DNA of 64,000 nt. It comes from Gyromitra esculenta (taxonomy: Eukaryota > Ascomycota > Pezizomycetes > Pezizales > Discinaceae). Both the position numbers and the translations under genes were made by a program. Positions 1-10,981 of the stretch are shown in pieces (position 1 is the stretch's first letter; each line of letters begins with the position of its first letter). A model generated the notes under the pieces. The model made no database searches, had not been told where the DNA came from, and was given only the letters and a program-made list of their open reading frames with translations. Location of the stretch: the NCBI GenBank assembly GCA_038503075.1, contig JBCAML010000022.1, positions 868,001 to 932,000 on the forward strand. Reading direction: 5' to 3'.

Positions 1-2371
1 AGTTGAGTTTTTAGGGTACATAATTTCTGACAAAGGCGTGTCTATGTCAATGAAGAAGGTCGAGTCAATCCTTTCATGGGAAACCCCGAAGAGCATACGC
101 GATGTTCAGGTATTCATTGGATTCGCCAATTTTTACCGACGGTTCATCGAAAATTTCTCCCAAGTTGCAAGTCCCTTAACCGAGTTAACCAAAGGGGACC
201 CCAAGAAATTCCAATGGGGTGACCGTCAAGCGATAGCCTTCGAGTACCTAAAAGTTGCCTTCACGACAGCACCTATCCTTTGTCACTTTGCGCCGGAACG
301 GCAGGCTGTGGTAGAAACCGACGCCTCAGACTATGCGCTAGGTTGCGTCCTCTCGCAGATCATCGATAGCAAGCTACATCCCGTAGCATTCCATTCCAGA
401 AAATTTAATAAAGCCGAACTTAACTACGAGGTGCACGATAAAGAACTACTCGCGATAGTAACCGCCTTCAAGGAATGGCGACATTACCTAGAAGGAAGCA
501 AGCACCAAGCGATCGTCTATACGGACCATAAAAATCTCGAATATTTCATGAAGGAGACAAGGATCCTAAATCGACGACAGGCTAGATGGGCGGAATATTT
601 ATCGTCATTCGACTTTAAAATCATATATCGACCTGGATCAGCGGGAGGAAAGCCAGATGCATTATCAAGACGACCGGAGTATCGTCCTAAGGAGGGGATA
701 CAACACAGCCTACAGAAGCCATGTTCCGAAGCGGCCAAGTCGATATGACTGGCCGTCCCAGTAAGTCAATCGTTATATCCTTAATTCATAGAAAAGACGA
801 TAACACAATTGTACAAAACCAAAACGATGACCCGTTACACTTTACCGAGCTGGACTCAAACGGCAATCATCACCATTATAATTTTAATCCTAATACAACA
901 CACGAGGAGCTACTTATTTCATCAGCATCCCTCAAAGCGCTTCAAGTCCTTAAATTTAATTCGGACTTTTTGGAGCAGGTTAAAAGGAAGGTCGAGTCTG
1001 ACGAAGACTATAAGGAAATTCGAGACTTAGTTAAAGCTGGCAGCGAAATCAAGAGGCTACAACACTACACAGTGATGGAGGAACTCCTCTATTGGAAAAA
1101 CAGGCTAACAATCCCTAACGATGATGAAATCAAAACTACCATTTTAGAAAATGAACACGACTCCAAGATAGCAGGGCACTTTGGCATGGACAAAACCACG
1201 GAACTTGTTCAGCGGAACTTCTACTGGCCTCATATGACCGAGTGGATTACAGATTACGTCCGCTCATGCGATCCATGCCAACATAACAAATCCGTGCGTC
1301 ATAAGAAATATGGACTCCTGCAACCGCTAGAGACCCCATACGCTCCATGGATGTCGATATCAACAGACTTCATCGTCCAGTTACCCGAGTCGAGAGGATT
1401 CACCCAAATATGTGTAGTAGTTGACAGGTTTACCAAGATGGCGCACTTCATCCCACTAATAGAAAGAGCTACAGCAAGTGATGTGGCAAAGGCTTTTGTT
1501 GACAAAGTTTGGAAACTTCACGGGCTTCCGAAAGAAATTGTTTCAGACCGAGATGCTAAGTTCACAGGGGAATTCTGGACCTCATTATGCAAACTTCTAG
1601 ACATTAAGTCCAGCAAATCTACCGCATTCCATCCTGAGACCGACGGACAAACCGAAAGGGTTAATCAAGTCCTGGAAGCCTACCTAAGAAACTTCGTCAA
1701 CTACGACCAAGATGACTGGTACGACCTACTGCCGTTAGCGGAGTTCGCTTACAACAATGCCGAAGCCACAGCCACTGGAATCAGCCCCTTCTATGCCAAT
1801 CATGGTTTCCATCCCAGAACAGCTTGGACGATTGATACAGAAGTCAAGAATCCAGCGTCGAAGTTATACGCACATTGGCTTCAGAAAGTAAACGATTTTG
1901 CCACTACCTCGCTCAAAGCCACCCGAGAAAACATGTCCAAATATTTTGACAAGAAACGACAGGTGGAACCATCCTTTAAGGTCGGAGATTTAGTAATGCT
2001 CGACGCCAAAAACATTAGAACCAAACGTCCAACGAAAAGTTAGCACCTAAGTCATACGGACCCTTCCCGATTACACGAGTCGGTACTAGAGCTTGCCCTT
2101 TAGATACAGGAGGTCGCTGGAGGATATTCCCCACCTTCCATGTATCCTTGCTCGAGCCATACCGGACAAGCGTCAGGAAACCCGAAAACAAGACCGACCG
2201 CCTGACGACATTGAAGGTGACAATGAGTACGAGGTGGAATACGTCGTCAAAAGCGAGAAGAGAGAAACCAAAGTGGGACGACGAACGATTAGCCGGATGT
2301 TCTACTTCATCAAATGGGTGGGATACCGGAAGATGAGAACTCATGGGAACCTGCCGACGAAGGAGGATTAG
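1..2371 (+). pseudogene. Retrotransposon pol fragment (RT end, RNase H, integrase, chromodomain), frameshifted
   Basis: The frame is open from base 2 and starts inside reverse transcriptase (VEFLGYIISDKG, then FIGFANFYRRFI). RNase H follows (VETDASDYALG, about 310-345). A frame change at about 720-750 leads into integrase with an HHCC zinc region at about 1150-1300 and the DDE core: STDF near 1360, SDRDAKFTGEFW near 1545, ETDGQTERVNQ near 1640. The reading frame then ends at a TAG at 2041, although the adjacent frame continues the family sequence (KLAPKSYGPFPI). A chromodomain is visible at about 2220-2370 (EYEVEYVV, FIKWVGY), again split between frames. It encodes enzymes for reverse transcription and integration, but at least three frame breaks make this copy inactive as read. 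Confidence 0.88.
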
Positions 2372-2633
2372 CCGGGCCAGAAGCAATTGCCGAATTTCAC
2401 AGTCTTTACCCACAACAGCCTAAGCCATAAGCTGTTTCACATTTGTATTCTTTTTGCGTTTAGAATATGTATAAAATGTTTTACTACTAAAAAGAAACTA
2501 GCGGGGAAAATTTTCCATCGTGGCCAAGTAAACGCGATGGTTTTTACGTACCCAAGATGCTATAGAACCACTTTGTAATCAGTTAATTATTTTGTATTAT
2601 AGTTAGACGAGGACGACTAGCACAGGAGGATAC

Positions 2634-3582
2634 TGTTATACCTGTACCTTTTGAAGGAGTTCCTGGCCCTGGAGTTACCCTATCTTTGGAGTTACCCTAC
2701 TTTAGCACCTTCCGGATCGGGACTGGAGCCTGTTACCCTGCCTCCAATCCTTCCAGTAGGTATAGTATTTGGAGAAGAGGGGACAGCACCAGAAAAGACC
2801 TGTCCCGGAGGGCAAAGTAACCCCTAGGCCGTCAAGCAAAACCGTCCGGCGGAATGGGACCCGGAGGATATGTAGGGGAAGTGTCTGGCTTCGCTGTGGT
2901 TCAAACGGATTGCGAATCGGACCAAAACTGGCGGAGTTACAGACTGACAAAGATAAGGGAACGCAATGCTTCTGCGACGATTCGGATAGGTGAAATGATT
3001 GTCTCAAAGAGACGAACGCAATGAAGACAAATACGTAACTCCCATGTTACCGACATGCATACTGCTCGGAGAATCGCAGATCGGGGCCAGGGAACTCAAT
3101 GGGGTATTGGGTATGGAGATAAGGCGAAGTGGTTTCATGTTGTCATAGTAGTTAGCGCCTCTACACCACACTATACCCAAACATAGTAGAGAGGAGGCAT
3201 TATAAATACTCTCGCAGTGGATGTAAACTCTGAGTCAGATCATTAGTGGTGAAGAACGAGCTTTATCAATATTATATTGTTTCTAGCAAAATTACTTCCG
3301 TGCAATTTACTCTTTTACTTGTGAATTACTTTTATCTCGCTTAGCAAGGCCTTGGCCCTTCAGCGATTAGTTATTAAAACCTTACTATTGGAAGTTCTTC
3401 ACGGAACTTTGCTCGATCCCTACTTTGAACCCTACGGTTATCTTTTAGCGGTTCATAAGAAGCAGTTAGGACTTGCGCCTGTGTATTGTGTTGCGGATAG
3501 CAACCGGGCAGGTTATAGCGTCTAGATTGTTATCTAAAGCTTCTTGGAGATTTCCTGTGCGGTAAGAAGTACCGGTCTTACA
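2634..3582 (+). repeat. Family 1 LTR (3' LTR of copy A)
   Basis: A 949-base LTR with canonical TG...CA ends. It matches, in reverse complement, the LTR split between 4565-5359 and 11398-11546, which fixes both of its ends. Just upstream is a purine-rich stretch (GCACAGGAGGATAC, 2620-2633) that could be the polypurine tract. A TATA box (TATAAATA, 3201-3208) lies about 60 bases before the TATCAATAT motif that is complementary to the primer-binding site, which suggests transcription starts near 3264. Confidence 0.9.
3201..3272 (+). promoter_or_regulatory. Family 1 LTR promoter (TATA box and probable 5' RNA end)
   Basis: TATAAATA at 3201-3208, followed about 60 bases later by TATCAATAT (3264-3272). 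The second motif is the exact reverse complement of the ATATTGATA found two bases after the LTR end in copy B (4554-4562). In Tf1/sushi elements the RNA 5' end itself folds onto the primer-binding site. The position of the RNA start is inferred from that model, not observed. Confidence 0.55.
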
Positions 3583-4522
3583 GGGGTGGCGGTGGAGGAG
3601 CATTACTTGGTGCCCTCCGCCGCCGGTTCTCTCTTTCTCTTTTTCTGCTGGCCAGCCACCGATTGGTATCTTCGATGTTCTTCCTGGCCCTTTCTTCCTC
3701 CGAATCATCCGATGACGATCCGTCACCTGATCCAGGGGCGCCAGCACCAACACGGTAATTAGGTCCATGTGGGGGCTGCCCACCATTACCCCCGTGTGCT
3801 CCGGAGGGTTCACCTCGTTCACTTTGGGCTGGTTCCTTTCCTTTCTCGCTTCTAGTGGGAGGTAGTTGGGGTGCATGAATAGAGCCACTGAGGCCTGTTT
3901 CTGATCGGGCTGGTAGTTCTGACTGAGCTCGAATATGTTGAGTGATCTGACTGAGTAACACTCCCTGATCGTTAAGCTGACTTCGTTGTCTTTGCATTTC
4001 TCCTACTGTTTCCCCCACTATAGCTTCGACTACCGTTTCCACCCTTCCAATGCGCTGGTGTGCTTCATGTCCTTGCTGTTGCAGGGCCAGGCCAATGTTA
4101 TTACCAAGACCGTGAACCAGTACCTCGATACGGGCAAGTTCTTCGGCCGAGAACTCCTGTTGGTCTGCCATGCGCTGCTGGATATGGGTGAGGCTTAGAT
4201 ATTGAGTTTGAGCCTGTGAGTTAAGTTGGTTTAGGGCAACGGTGTTTCCTGCCTGAGCCTCTTCTTGCCTTAGTACAACGTGTCTAAAGGCTTCGTTTAG
4301 CGTAAGCATGAGATTATCACGCTGTGCATGAACATCCTCAATTTGAGCACTGCTCCGTAGGAATTGCGGATGAGGCGTGAAGTGTTTTGGAATGAAGGGC
4401 TTAGGAGCGGGTGTGAGATGGGTAGTTCTTCGACGGGCCAAGGAGTTCCTCGAAGAGTGTCTCGAGATGGGATCCTCAGAACCGTCAGACATGTCTGTGT
4501 CCATCACAAATACGTCCGCCAT
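3583..4522 (-). pseudogene. Family 1 gag, truncated by copy A
   Basis: Frame opening at an ATG at 4522, about 30 bases after the putative primer-binding site of copy B, and running 313 codons until it meets the LTR of copy A. The product starts MADVFVMDTDMSDGSEDP. It has a helical Gln-rich middle (about residues 60-180) and an acidic/Arg-rich hydrophilic end (SSSDDSEEERARKN, then a Pro-rich tail). No CCHC zinc knuckle is reached, so the nucleocapsid part and all of pol are missing. The call as gag rests on its place directly behind the LTR and its composition, not on a recognised domain. Confidence 0.7.
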
Positions 4523-4553
4523 TATAGTTGAATAACCAAAGTATTGATATGCC

Positions 4554-4564
4554 TATCAATATAC
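4554..4564 (-). other. Self-complementary primer-binding site, family 1
   Basis: Reading on the minus strand, the LTR ends at 4565, two bases follow, then ATATTGATA (4562-4554). This is the reverse complement of TATCAATAT inside the same LTR family (3264-3272 in copy A). There is no TGG start, as expected if a tRNA 3' CCA end were the primer. The arrangement fits self-priming as known for Tf1 and relatives. Confidence 0.6.
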
Positions 4565-5359
4565 TGTAAGACCGGTACTTCTTACCGCACAGGAAATCTC
4601 CAAGAAGCTTTAGATAACAATCTAGACGCTATAACCTGCCCGGTTGCTATCCGCAACACAATACACAGGCGCAAGTCCTAACTGCTTCTTATGAACCGCT
4701 AAAAGATAACCGTAGGGTTCAAAGTAGGGATCGAGCAAAGTTCCGTGAAGAACTTCCAATAGTAAGGTTTTAATAACTAACGCTGAAGGGCCAAGGCCTT
4801 GCTAAGCGAGATAAAAGTAATTCACAAGTAATAGAGTAAATTGCACGGAAGTAATTTTGCTAGAAACAATATAATATTGATAAGGCTCGTTCTTCGTCGC
4901 TAATGATCCGACTCAGAGTTTACATCCACTGCGAGAGTATTTATAATGCCTCCTCTCTACTATGTTTGGGTATAGTGTGGTGTAGAGGCGCTAACTACTA
5001 TGACAACATGAAACCACTTCGCCTTATCTCCATACCCGATACCCCATTGAGTCTCTGGCCCGATTCTCCGAGCAATATGCATGTCGGTAACACGGGAGTT
5101 ACGTATTCGTCTTCATTGCGTTCGTCTCTTCGAGACGATCATTTCGCCTATCCGAATCGTCGCGTAGCATTGCGTTCCCTTATCTTTGTCAGTCTGTAAC
5201 TCCGCCAGTTTTGGTCCGATTCGCAATCCGTTTGAACCACAGCGAAGCCAGACACTTCCCCTACATACCCTCCGGGTCCCATTCCGCCGGACGGTTTTGC
5301 TTGACGGCCTAGGGGTTACTTTTGCCCTCCGGGACAGGTCTTTTCTGGTGCTGTCCCCT
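4565..5359 (-). repeat. Family 1 LTR, inner part (5' LTR of copy B)
   Basis: Reverse complement of 2634-3582 from its CA end up to the GGGGACAG segment, where element 2a interrupts it. It resumes at 11398. Together with copy A's LTR it forms a large inverted repeat around the 1 kb gag fragment. Confidence 0.9.
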
Positions 5360-5777
5360 TCTCACGGTTGAGTCCCTTGTTTAAGCCCTTCGGTATCCCC
5401 GGAGGTGAGCAGTGCTACTTAAGTGAGGTATCAACACGTTCAAAGAGTGCAGGGTTTCTACAGGTCCTACGATGGGTATACTTCAAGGCGAAGTATCGGC
5501 AGTGGTTCACGGCGACAGCGAGGATTCTGAAGTAGAATCGAGTGAGATTATAACTTTGATACAAGAGAAGTGAAACGAGAACGTTGCTTAAGGAAAGAAG
5601 AGAAAGGAAAGCAAGAACGACCAAAATCCTTCTTTAAATACCCCGCTTTTCTGTAACACCAACAACAACCTGACAACAACCGAAACTTAACCGAACAACA
5701 AAGCCATTATATCCAAAGAAAGTCTTTCGTAACCATCCACAGTTATCCTAACCCATTACTCGACTCTATCCGTGAAA
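5360..5777 (-). repeat. Family 2 LTR (3' LTR of 2a)
   Basis: 418 bases, starting TCTCACGGTT and ending CCGTGAAA on the plus strand. It is nearly identical to 10982-11397. The ends are a short imperfect inverted repeat, not the usual TG...CA. A purine-rich run just inside (minus-strand GAAGAGGGGGG, about 5782-5792) is the likely polypurine tract. Confidence 0.93.
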
Positions 5778-7690
5778 GTAGCCCCCCTCTTCAAACGTGA
5801 GCTCCTGCGAACCTTAGGAGTAGCGACAATCGTTGTAGCAAGGAATGTATCGAGAGCAGACGTATCTTGAAGGTCTTCGGCTGGTTCCCATGTCGGGTGA
5901 GCATACCCAGTCCATTCCACAAGGTATTGGAGTTGTCCTCGGTGGTTGCGTTGATCGAGGATTTTTTCAATATAGTATTCTTCCTGCTCATTAACGATAA
6001 TTGGAGCTGGAGGAAGAATAAGTTGTCCCGGGAGAGCGTCATTAGGGGCAGGCTTGAGGAGGGAAACGTGGAAGACAGGATGGTACTTGACGGAGGAGGG
6101 AAGGTCTATCTCATAGGCAAAGGGAGAGATAACTCTTTTTACGGCATAAGGGCCCATCCATTTCCAGTCTAGTTTTCTAGCATTGCGAGTTGTCCTAATG
6201 TTCTTCATCGACACAAAGACTTGATCTTGGATTTGGTATGCCGGGGCAGGTGTTCGATGTTTATTTGTAGCAGTTTCTTGGATGTCCTGAGCGGCTCTGA
6301 TTTGTGTCCTTAGATAATCGTACAGTTCCTGCATCCTACTCGCAAAGGCAGTGGCATCTTGACTCTGGGGGGTATTGGTCGGGGGAAGAAAAGAAGTATC
6401 GAACCGAGGGTGATATCCGTAGTTAGCGAAAAAGGGAGATACTTTCGTACTCGCCGATTCTTGGTTATTTGCGGAGAATTCTGCCATCGGTAACCATCTA
6501 CTCCAGTCTTCTTGTTGATAGGATACGTATGATCGAAGGTACTGTTCCATTACAGCATTTAGTCTCTCTGTTTGTCCGTCCGTTTCTGGATGGAAAGCAG
6601 TAGACATCCGGGCTTGTATTCCTAGTCTTTGACAAAGCTCTTTCCAGAAGTGGGCCGTGAATTGGGTGCCACGATCGGAAGTAATATGCGTTGGTAGGCC
6701 ATGCAACTTCCAGACATGTTGTAGGTAAAGGTCAGCGACATCTCGTGAATTAATAGTAGTGTTACATGGAATTAGATGTCGCATTTTCGATAATCGATCT
6801 ACGATTACCATGATCGCATCGTAACCATTAGACTCGGGAAGGCCTGTAACAAAATCCATCGAGATTTCCTGCCAGGGTCTTTGCGGAATAGGTAGGGGGC
6901 GGAGTACTCCCGAAGTACGTTGGGTGACTGGTTTTGCCTTCTGACAGGTATGGCAGTTCCGTACGTAACGAGCGACTGATTCTCTCATCTTGGGCCAATA
7001 GAAGTTTCTATCCAGGAGTTCAAATGTTTTATCCCTCCCGGGATGGCCTGCGGCTGGTACATCGTGATGTCTTTTAATGAGTTCTAAACGTAGAGGGTCG
7101 AGGTCTGGAACATAGATACGTCCTCGGTAGCATAATCTTCCATTTTCGTTGGTACATTCGCTTAAGGTGATCTTTTTTGATTGTTGATCTTTATTCCTTA
7201 ATGCTTCGAGTATCTCATCAGCGAATTTGTCAGCGTTATATCCTTCTTGGAAGAGTTTATTTAGGGGGGCGTCCAATTCAGCGGCTTCATTTGGTAAAGA
7301 AGCCGACAACAAACTTAGCTTAGGGTCAAGGTTCTCCTTCTTTAGTACCACCTGGCTCTGATGTGCTAATCGTTCATCCCCTTCCTTGGGGAGATCTCCC
7401 GATCTCCGAGTCAGAGCGTCCGGTTTCCCTCCTTCTTTGCCTGGTCGGTATGTGATCACGAAATCAAAGCGGGATAGATACTCAGCCCATCTGGCCTGAC
7501 GACGGTTGAGTTGTTTGGTGCTCATAAAATACTCGAGGTTCTTATGATCACTGATCACATCGATAGGGTGTTTTGAACCTTCAAGTTCCGGGCGCCATTC
7601 TTCGAATACCCTGATAATGGCCAGTAGTTCTTTGTCATAAATCTCGTAGTTGCATTCTGCGGGGGAATGTTTCTTTGAGAAGAAGGCCAC
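5756..7690 (-). CDS. Element 2a pol, part 2: RNase H, integrase, chromodomain
   Basis: 644 codons. RNase H end (FSKKHSPAECNYEIYDKELLAI, residues 4-25) and the connection region are followed by the integrase zinc region HHCC (about residues 210-250) and the DDE core: SMDFVTGLP near 280, TSDRGTQFTAHFW near 340, ETDGQTERLN near 375. A C-terminal chromodomain follows (EEYYIEKIL, then YLVEWTGY, WEPAEDL, about 575-620). The chromodomain is thought to steer integration to chosen chromatin. The real protein is a continuation of the RT frame: a one-base shift plus substitutions near 7700-7735, just where the family has SGGVLSQ, separates the two. The stop lies in the start of the 3' LTR. Confidence 0.92.
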   Translation of the reverse strand: MAFFSKKHSPAECNYEIYDKELLAIIRVFEEWRPELEGSKHPIDVISDHKNLEYFMSTKQLNRRQARWAEYLSRFDFVITYRPGKEGGKPDALTRRSGDLPKEGDERLAHQSQVVLKKENLDPKLSLLSASLPNEAAELDAPLNKLFQEGYNADKFADEILEALRNKDQQSKKITLSECTNENGRLCYRGRIYVPDLDPLRLELIKRHHDVPAAGHPGRDKTFELLDRNFYWPKMRESVARYVRNCHTCQKAKPVTQRTSGVLRPLPIPQRPWQEISMDFVTGLPESNGYDAIMVIVDRLSKMRHLIPCNTTINSRDVADLYLQHVWKLHGLPTHITSDRGTQFTAHFWKELCQRLGIQARMSTAFHPETDGQTERLNAVMEQYLRSYVSYQQEDWSRWLPMAEFSANNQESASTKVSPFFANYGYHPRFDTSFLPPTNTPQSQDATAFASRMQELYDYLRTQIRAAQDIQETATNKHRTPAPAYQIQDQVFVSMKNIRTTRNARKLDWKWMGPYAVKRVISPFAYEIDLPSSVKYHPVFHVSLLKPAPNDALPGQLILPPAPIIVNEQEEYYIEKILDQRNHRGQLQYLVEWTGYAHPTWEPAEDLQDTSALDTFLATTIVATPKVRRSSRLKRGATFTDRVE

Positions 7691-7709
7691 TGGGTGTAGG
7701 ATCCCATTA

Positions 7710-9336
7710 TCATCGTACTGTGATAGGACTCATCACTGACACGAAGTCTGAGGCATCCGTTTCCACGATAATTTTCTTATCGGGATCAAAATGGATAAGG
7801 ATCGGGGCGGTGGTGAAGGCATGTTTGAGGTTCTCGAAAGCTATGTCAGCTTTGACAGACCATTCGAAGAGGATACCTTTTTTGGTAAGGGCAGTAAGGG
7901 GGGCAGCCAGTTTAGAGAATCCTAAGATAAACCGTCGATAAAAATTGGCGAAGCCTAGGAATGCCTGAACATCTTTTACACTCCTCGGTGTCCCCCATTC
8001 TCTGACAGCCTTGAGTTTCTCTTCGTCCATCTTAATGCCGTCGGGTGTGAGTATTAGGCCTAGGTATTTAGTCGTTTGTACCTCGAACTCGCATTTCTCC
8101 GGTTTGAGAAGAATGCTATTGTCTTTGAGTGTCTGCAAGACTTTTCGGACGTGGGTTTGGTGTTCGGCGAAGGTATCACTGTAGATGAGAATGTCATCTA
8201 GGTATGCTGTACAAAAGATATCTAGGTATTCGGTAAGGCAGTCATTCACGAATCGTTGGAAGGTTCCCGGAGCATTTGTTAGACCGAATGGCATAACCTG
8301 ATACTCATAAAGGCCATAGCGCGTGCGAAAAGCTGTTTTCCATTCATCCCCCTCTGCAATGCGCACTTGATGGTACCCATCACGAAGGTCTAGCTTAGTA
8401 TACCATTGTGCCTTTGCAAGTCGGTCTAGGGTTTCACGGATGAGAGGGGAAGTATAGCGATCCTTAACAGTAATGGCATTAAGGCCTCGGTAATCCACAC
8501 AGAGTCGTAGGGAGCCGTCAGCTTTTTTAACAAATAGGACGGGGGATCCGGCGGGAGAGGAACTAGCACGAATAAATCCCTTCTCAAGATTGTCCTCGAT
8601 ATACTTCTTCAAAACAATCAGCTCTTCTCGGGACATTCCGTACAGTGGTCCGAAGGGGGCATCTTGTCCGTCCATCAATTGTATCTTATGGTCATAGGAG
8701 CGGCGGGGAGGTAATCCTTGGGCTTTTTTCTTGTCGAACATGTCCAGAAATTCGTGGTATTCCGCAGGAATACGTGACTTCCATTCTTCTTTGGTCGTTT
8801 TGTCATCTATGATTTTGTTTATTTCATATAGTGACATGGCATAGGCTTGTGAGTTTCGTTTTCTGGTGAGAGTTCTAAAACTGGCAGCGCCAATAAACGA
8901 TAGGTTTAGCACAGGGGGAGCTGGGATCGAGGAAGTGGATACAACTGGTGAACGAGGAGCGCAGTGGGTAGTGCAGAGTTTGGAATTAAACTCAATGCGT
9001 TTATCGGCAAAATGGAGGCGAACATCATGGTGATTCATCCATGGTATGCCTAAGACGAGGGGGTAATGGCCAAGTTGTGTTACGAAGCAGGGGGCTTGTT
9101 CACAATGGTTTTGTACCGAGAGGTTGAGATTGGCAATATGTGTGATATCTCCGGAGCTGACAGGACGACCATCGATGACTTCAAGTTGGCGAGGGGGATT
9201 TAAGCGGGTAAGAGGTAAGGAATGGTGTCTCGCGGATTTCTGATCAATAAATGCAAATCCGGAGGCTCCGGTGTCTAGTAAAGCGTGGGTTTTTATAATT
9301 TTATTGCTATGGGAAATATTGCACGATATTACAAAG
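7710..9336 (-). CDS. Element 2a pol, part 1: protease and reverse transcriptase
   Basis: The frame is open from about 9336 after a TAA. It contains the aspartic protease motif LLDTGAS at about 9270-9290, the protease end VLGIPWMNHHDV, then reverse transcriptase with the catalytic YLDD (AYLDDILIYSD, about 8180-8215) and FGLTNAPGTFQRF. The RT ends in NFYRRFILGF and runs into RNase H (VETDASDF) before a TGA near 7710 caused by a frameshift. It copies element RNA to DNA in cytoplasmic particles. No start codon is needed if it is made as a gag-pol fusion. Confidence 0.9.
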
Positions 9337-9452
9337 TGTTATCCAATTGATCCTCACGCTTATACCAGAAACCGAAAACCCAGAAATCGAAAATGCAGAT
9401 AAAGGTAAGAAATTTTGAACCAAGGTAGGGTCACTGATCGACCTTGGTTGTA

Positions 9453-9644
9453 CTAGTTTAAAGACCCGTTGGCTGAGTCTGCTGATTCTAACGCAAAGAA
9501 CTGAGGTGGAAGAGGTGGTGGCGGCAAAGAGGAAGCGGGGGGTGTACGCGGGGCGGGGGGTGCGGTGAGGGCTCCTCTCATGGTAGGCTTTTTGGGAGCG
9601 GAGGGGCAATTGGCATAAGAGTGGTCCGGGGCGGGGCAAAACAT
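9453..9644 (-). other. Element 2a gag zinc knuckle in a shifted frame
   Basis: A CX2CX4HX4C knuckle (CMFCPAPDHSYANC) followed by a Pro-rich tail is encoded in a frame different from the main gag frame, which overlaps it at 9578-9702. The knuckle normally binds retroelement RNA and should be in frame with gag. Either a frameshift mutation sits near 9645-9660 or this is an unusual recoding site. Mutation is more likely, since other frame breaks occur in this copy. Confidence 0.75.
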
Positions 9645-10786
9645 GCATTTTCAGTGGAACGGCGCCACTGTTTCTCTTCCTCCGACAGCTTTCTTCTTCC
9701 ATTAACCATCGTGTACCGTTGGTCCTGAGGTGGGCGAGAGAGGTTGCTGGTACGTCCGAAGGAAAGATCCATAGGGGCTAGACCGCCTGGTACAAACGAT
9801 GAGGCGGGGACAAAAGGGGTCATTGCGTTGGTGGGGGCGCTGAATTGTCCCATGTTCTCTCGATTGTTTCCTCGTTTCTCTGCCTTGCGGGCTCGGATGC
9901 GATTGTCCATTCGGGTGAGAACGAGGATCATGTCATTGAGGCTAGTGGGGGTAGAGGCGGCAAAGACCATAGCTTCCTTCAACTCTTCTGACATACCATG
10001 TTCAAGGGCGTCCATTTTCGAATTTTCATCGAAGTTTAATTGTCCCATGATACGTTGAAAGTCGGGAAAGTAGGCGGAGAAGTCTCGCTTGCCTTGGCGA
10101 AGCTGATGTAACTCTCGACGGGCGGTACCGGTAGGGTCTGGATCTCCAAAAGCTGCTTCTAGGGCGGCGATGAGGGCGGCGGCGTTGGTCCAGGTAGTGA
10201 GACCAGAGGGGAGGACGGTATGGCGAACTTGCTCTAGGGCTGCTCCTTCTAGGCGATTGATAGTGTAGAGAATCATAGTGTTCTCATCAGCGAATCTATC
10301 TCGGTTAACTGCGAGCTTGGAGCGGAGTTGGAGGACGAAGCCGGGAAGTTTGGCTCGGGAACCGTCAAACTTTTCTGGATCCGGCATCCGTTCTGAGCGA
10401 TGACTTGCGGTCGATGGAGGTGGTGGAGTGGCGGTGAGGTTGGGTGGGGCTGGAGGAGCCTGATTAGCGGCTCTGGCTTCGTTGCGTTCCTGGCGTAATC
10501 TGGCGATGAGGTCGGCGGCTTCAGTGACTCGTTGGTCCTGTTGCATGGCGTGTCGGGTCGCATTGTCCGCTTGGATTTTTGCCGTGTTCAGTTTTATCTC
10601 CAGCTCTTGCATGCTTTCCTGAAGAACGTCAACTTGATCTTCTAGAGCCTGGTTGAGATCTCGGAGTTGATTGTACAACTCGACAGGGTTGTCTCGGTAA
10701 GCCTGAGCAAAGGCGTCTTTTGTGGGGAAGCGGGGGGTAGTGATAGCGGCTCCTTCAGAGGAGGCAGCGGGGGCGGAGGCACTCAT
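9578..10786 (-). CDS. Element 2a gag
   Basis: 402 codons from ATG 10786, about 185 bases inside the 5' LTR. A coiled N-terminal part (LRDLNQALEDQVDVLQESMQELE, residues 40-65; LIARLRQERNEA near 95) is followed by a retrotransposon-gag capsid-like region (PEKFDGSRAKLPGFVLQLRSKL, residues 137-160; LNFDENSKMDALEHGM near 255). The coiled part matches the gag of copy 2b, which confirms the start. The last about 25 residues are out of frame relative to the zinc knuckle. It forms the particle that packages element RNA. Confidence 0.88.
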   Translation of the reverse strand: MSASAPAASSEGAAITTPRFPTKDAFAQAYRDNPVELYNQLRDLNQALEDQVDVLQESMQELEIKLNTAKIQADNATRHAMQQDQRVTEAADLIARLRQERNEARAANQAPPAPPNLTATPPPPSTASHRSERMPDPEKFDGSRAKLPGFVLQLRSKLAVNRDRFADENTMILYTINRLEGAALEQVRHTVLPSGLTTWTNAAALIAALEAAFGDPDPTGTARRELHQLRQGKRDFSAYFPDFQRIMGQLNFDENSKMDALEHGMSEELKEAMVFAASTPTSLNDMILVLTRMDNRIRARKAEKRGNNRENMGQFSAPTNAMTPFVPASSFVPGGLAPMDLSFGRTSNLSRPPQDQRYTMVNGRRKLSEEEKQWRRSTENACFAPPRTTLMPIAPPLPKSLP

Positions 10787-10970
10787 GATCTAGATTGATC
10801 ACTTGGGATAGAGTTGGTGCGTAAGTAATGTTGGTCAAGCCACTCAGGAGTGACTTCAGCGAGAGTTTGGGGTCTTCGCGGGGTCAAGCAGGGAAAGATT
10901 TGGAGGATGGATTGGCGAATCCAACCGAGGATTTCCATATAGGGGCGTTGCGTAGGAGGTGTAGAAGAGG

Positions 10971-10981
10971 AAGCAACGTAA
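10971..10981 (-). other. Self-complementary primer-binding site, family 2
   Basis: On the minus strand the 5' LTR ends at 10982, two bases follow, then ACGTTGCTT (10979-10971). Its reverse complement AAGCAACGT is read inside the same LTR (11209-11201), about 45-50 bases after TATTTAAA (11260-11253). Copy 2b repeats the same site and spacing (11883-11891, LTR from 11894). This matches self-priming of the Tf1/sushi kind, as in family 1. Confidence 0.65.

Larger units (their letters stand above)
1..3582 (+). mobile_element. Ty3/gypsy chromovirus, family 1 copy A (3' part)
   Basis: Right-hand part of an LTR retrotransposon that enters from the left window edge. It contains the end of reverse transcriptase, RNase H, integrase and a broken chromodomain, then a full 3' LTR at 2634-3582. 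The order RT-RNase H-integrase-chromodomain defines Ty3/gypsy chromoviruses. The LTR runs TGTTATACC to GGTCTTACA and is immediately followed at 3583 by the gag of another family 1 element in the opposite direction. The simplest reading is that A inserted into that gag. The left target duplication lies outside the window, so the insertion cannot be confirmed here. Confidence 0.9.

Noticed and set aside
5415..5624. A 69-codon frame found identically at 5415-5624 and 11035-11244
   Set aside because: It looks like a conserved small protein, but the identity comes from the two LTRs of the same element.
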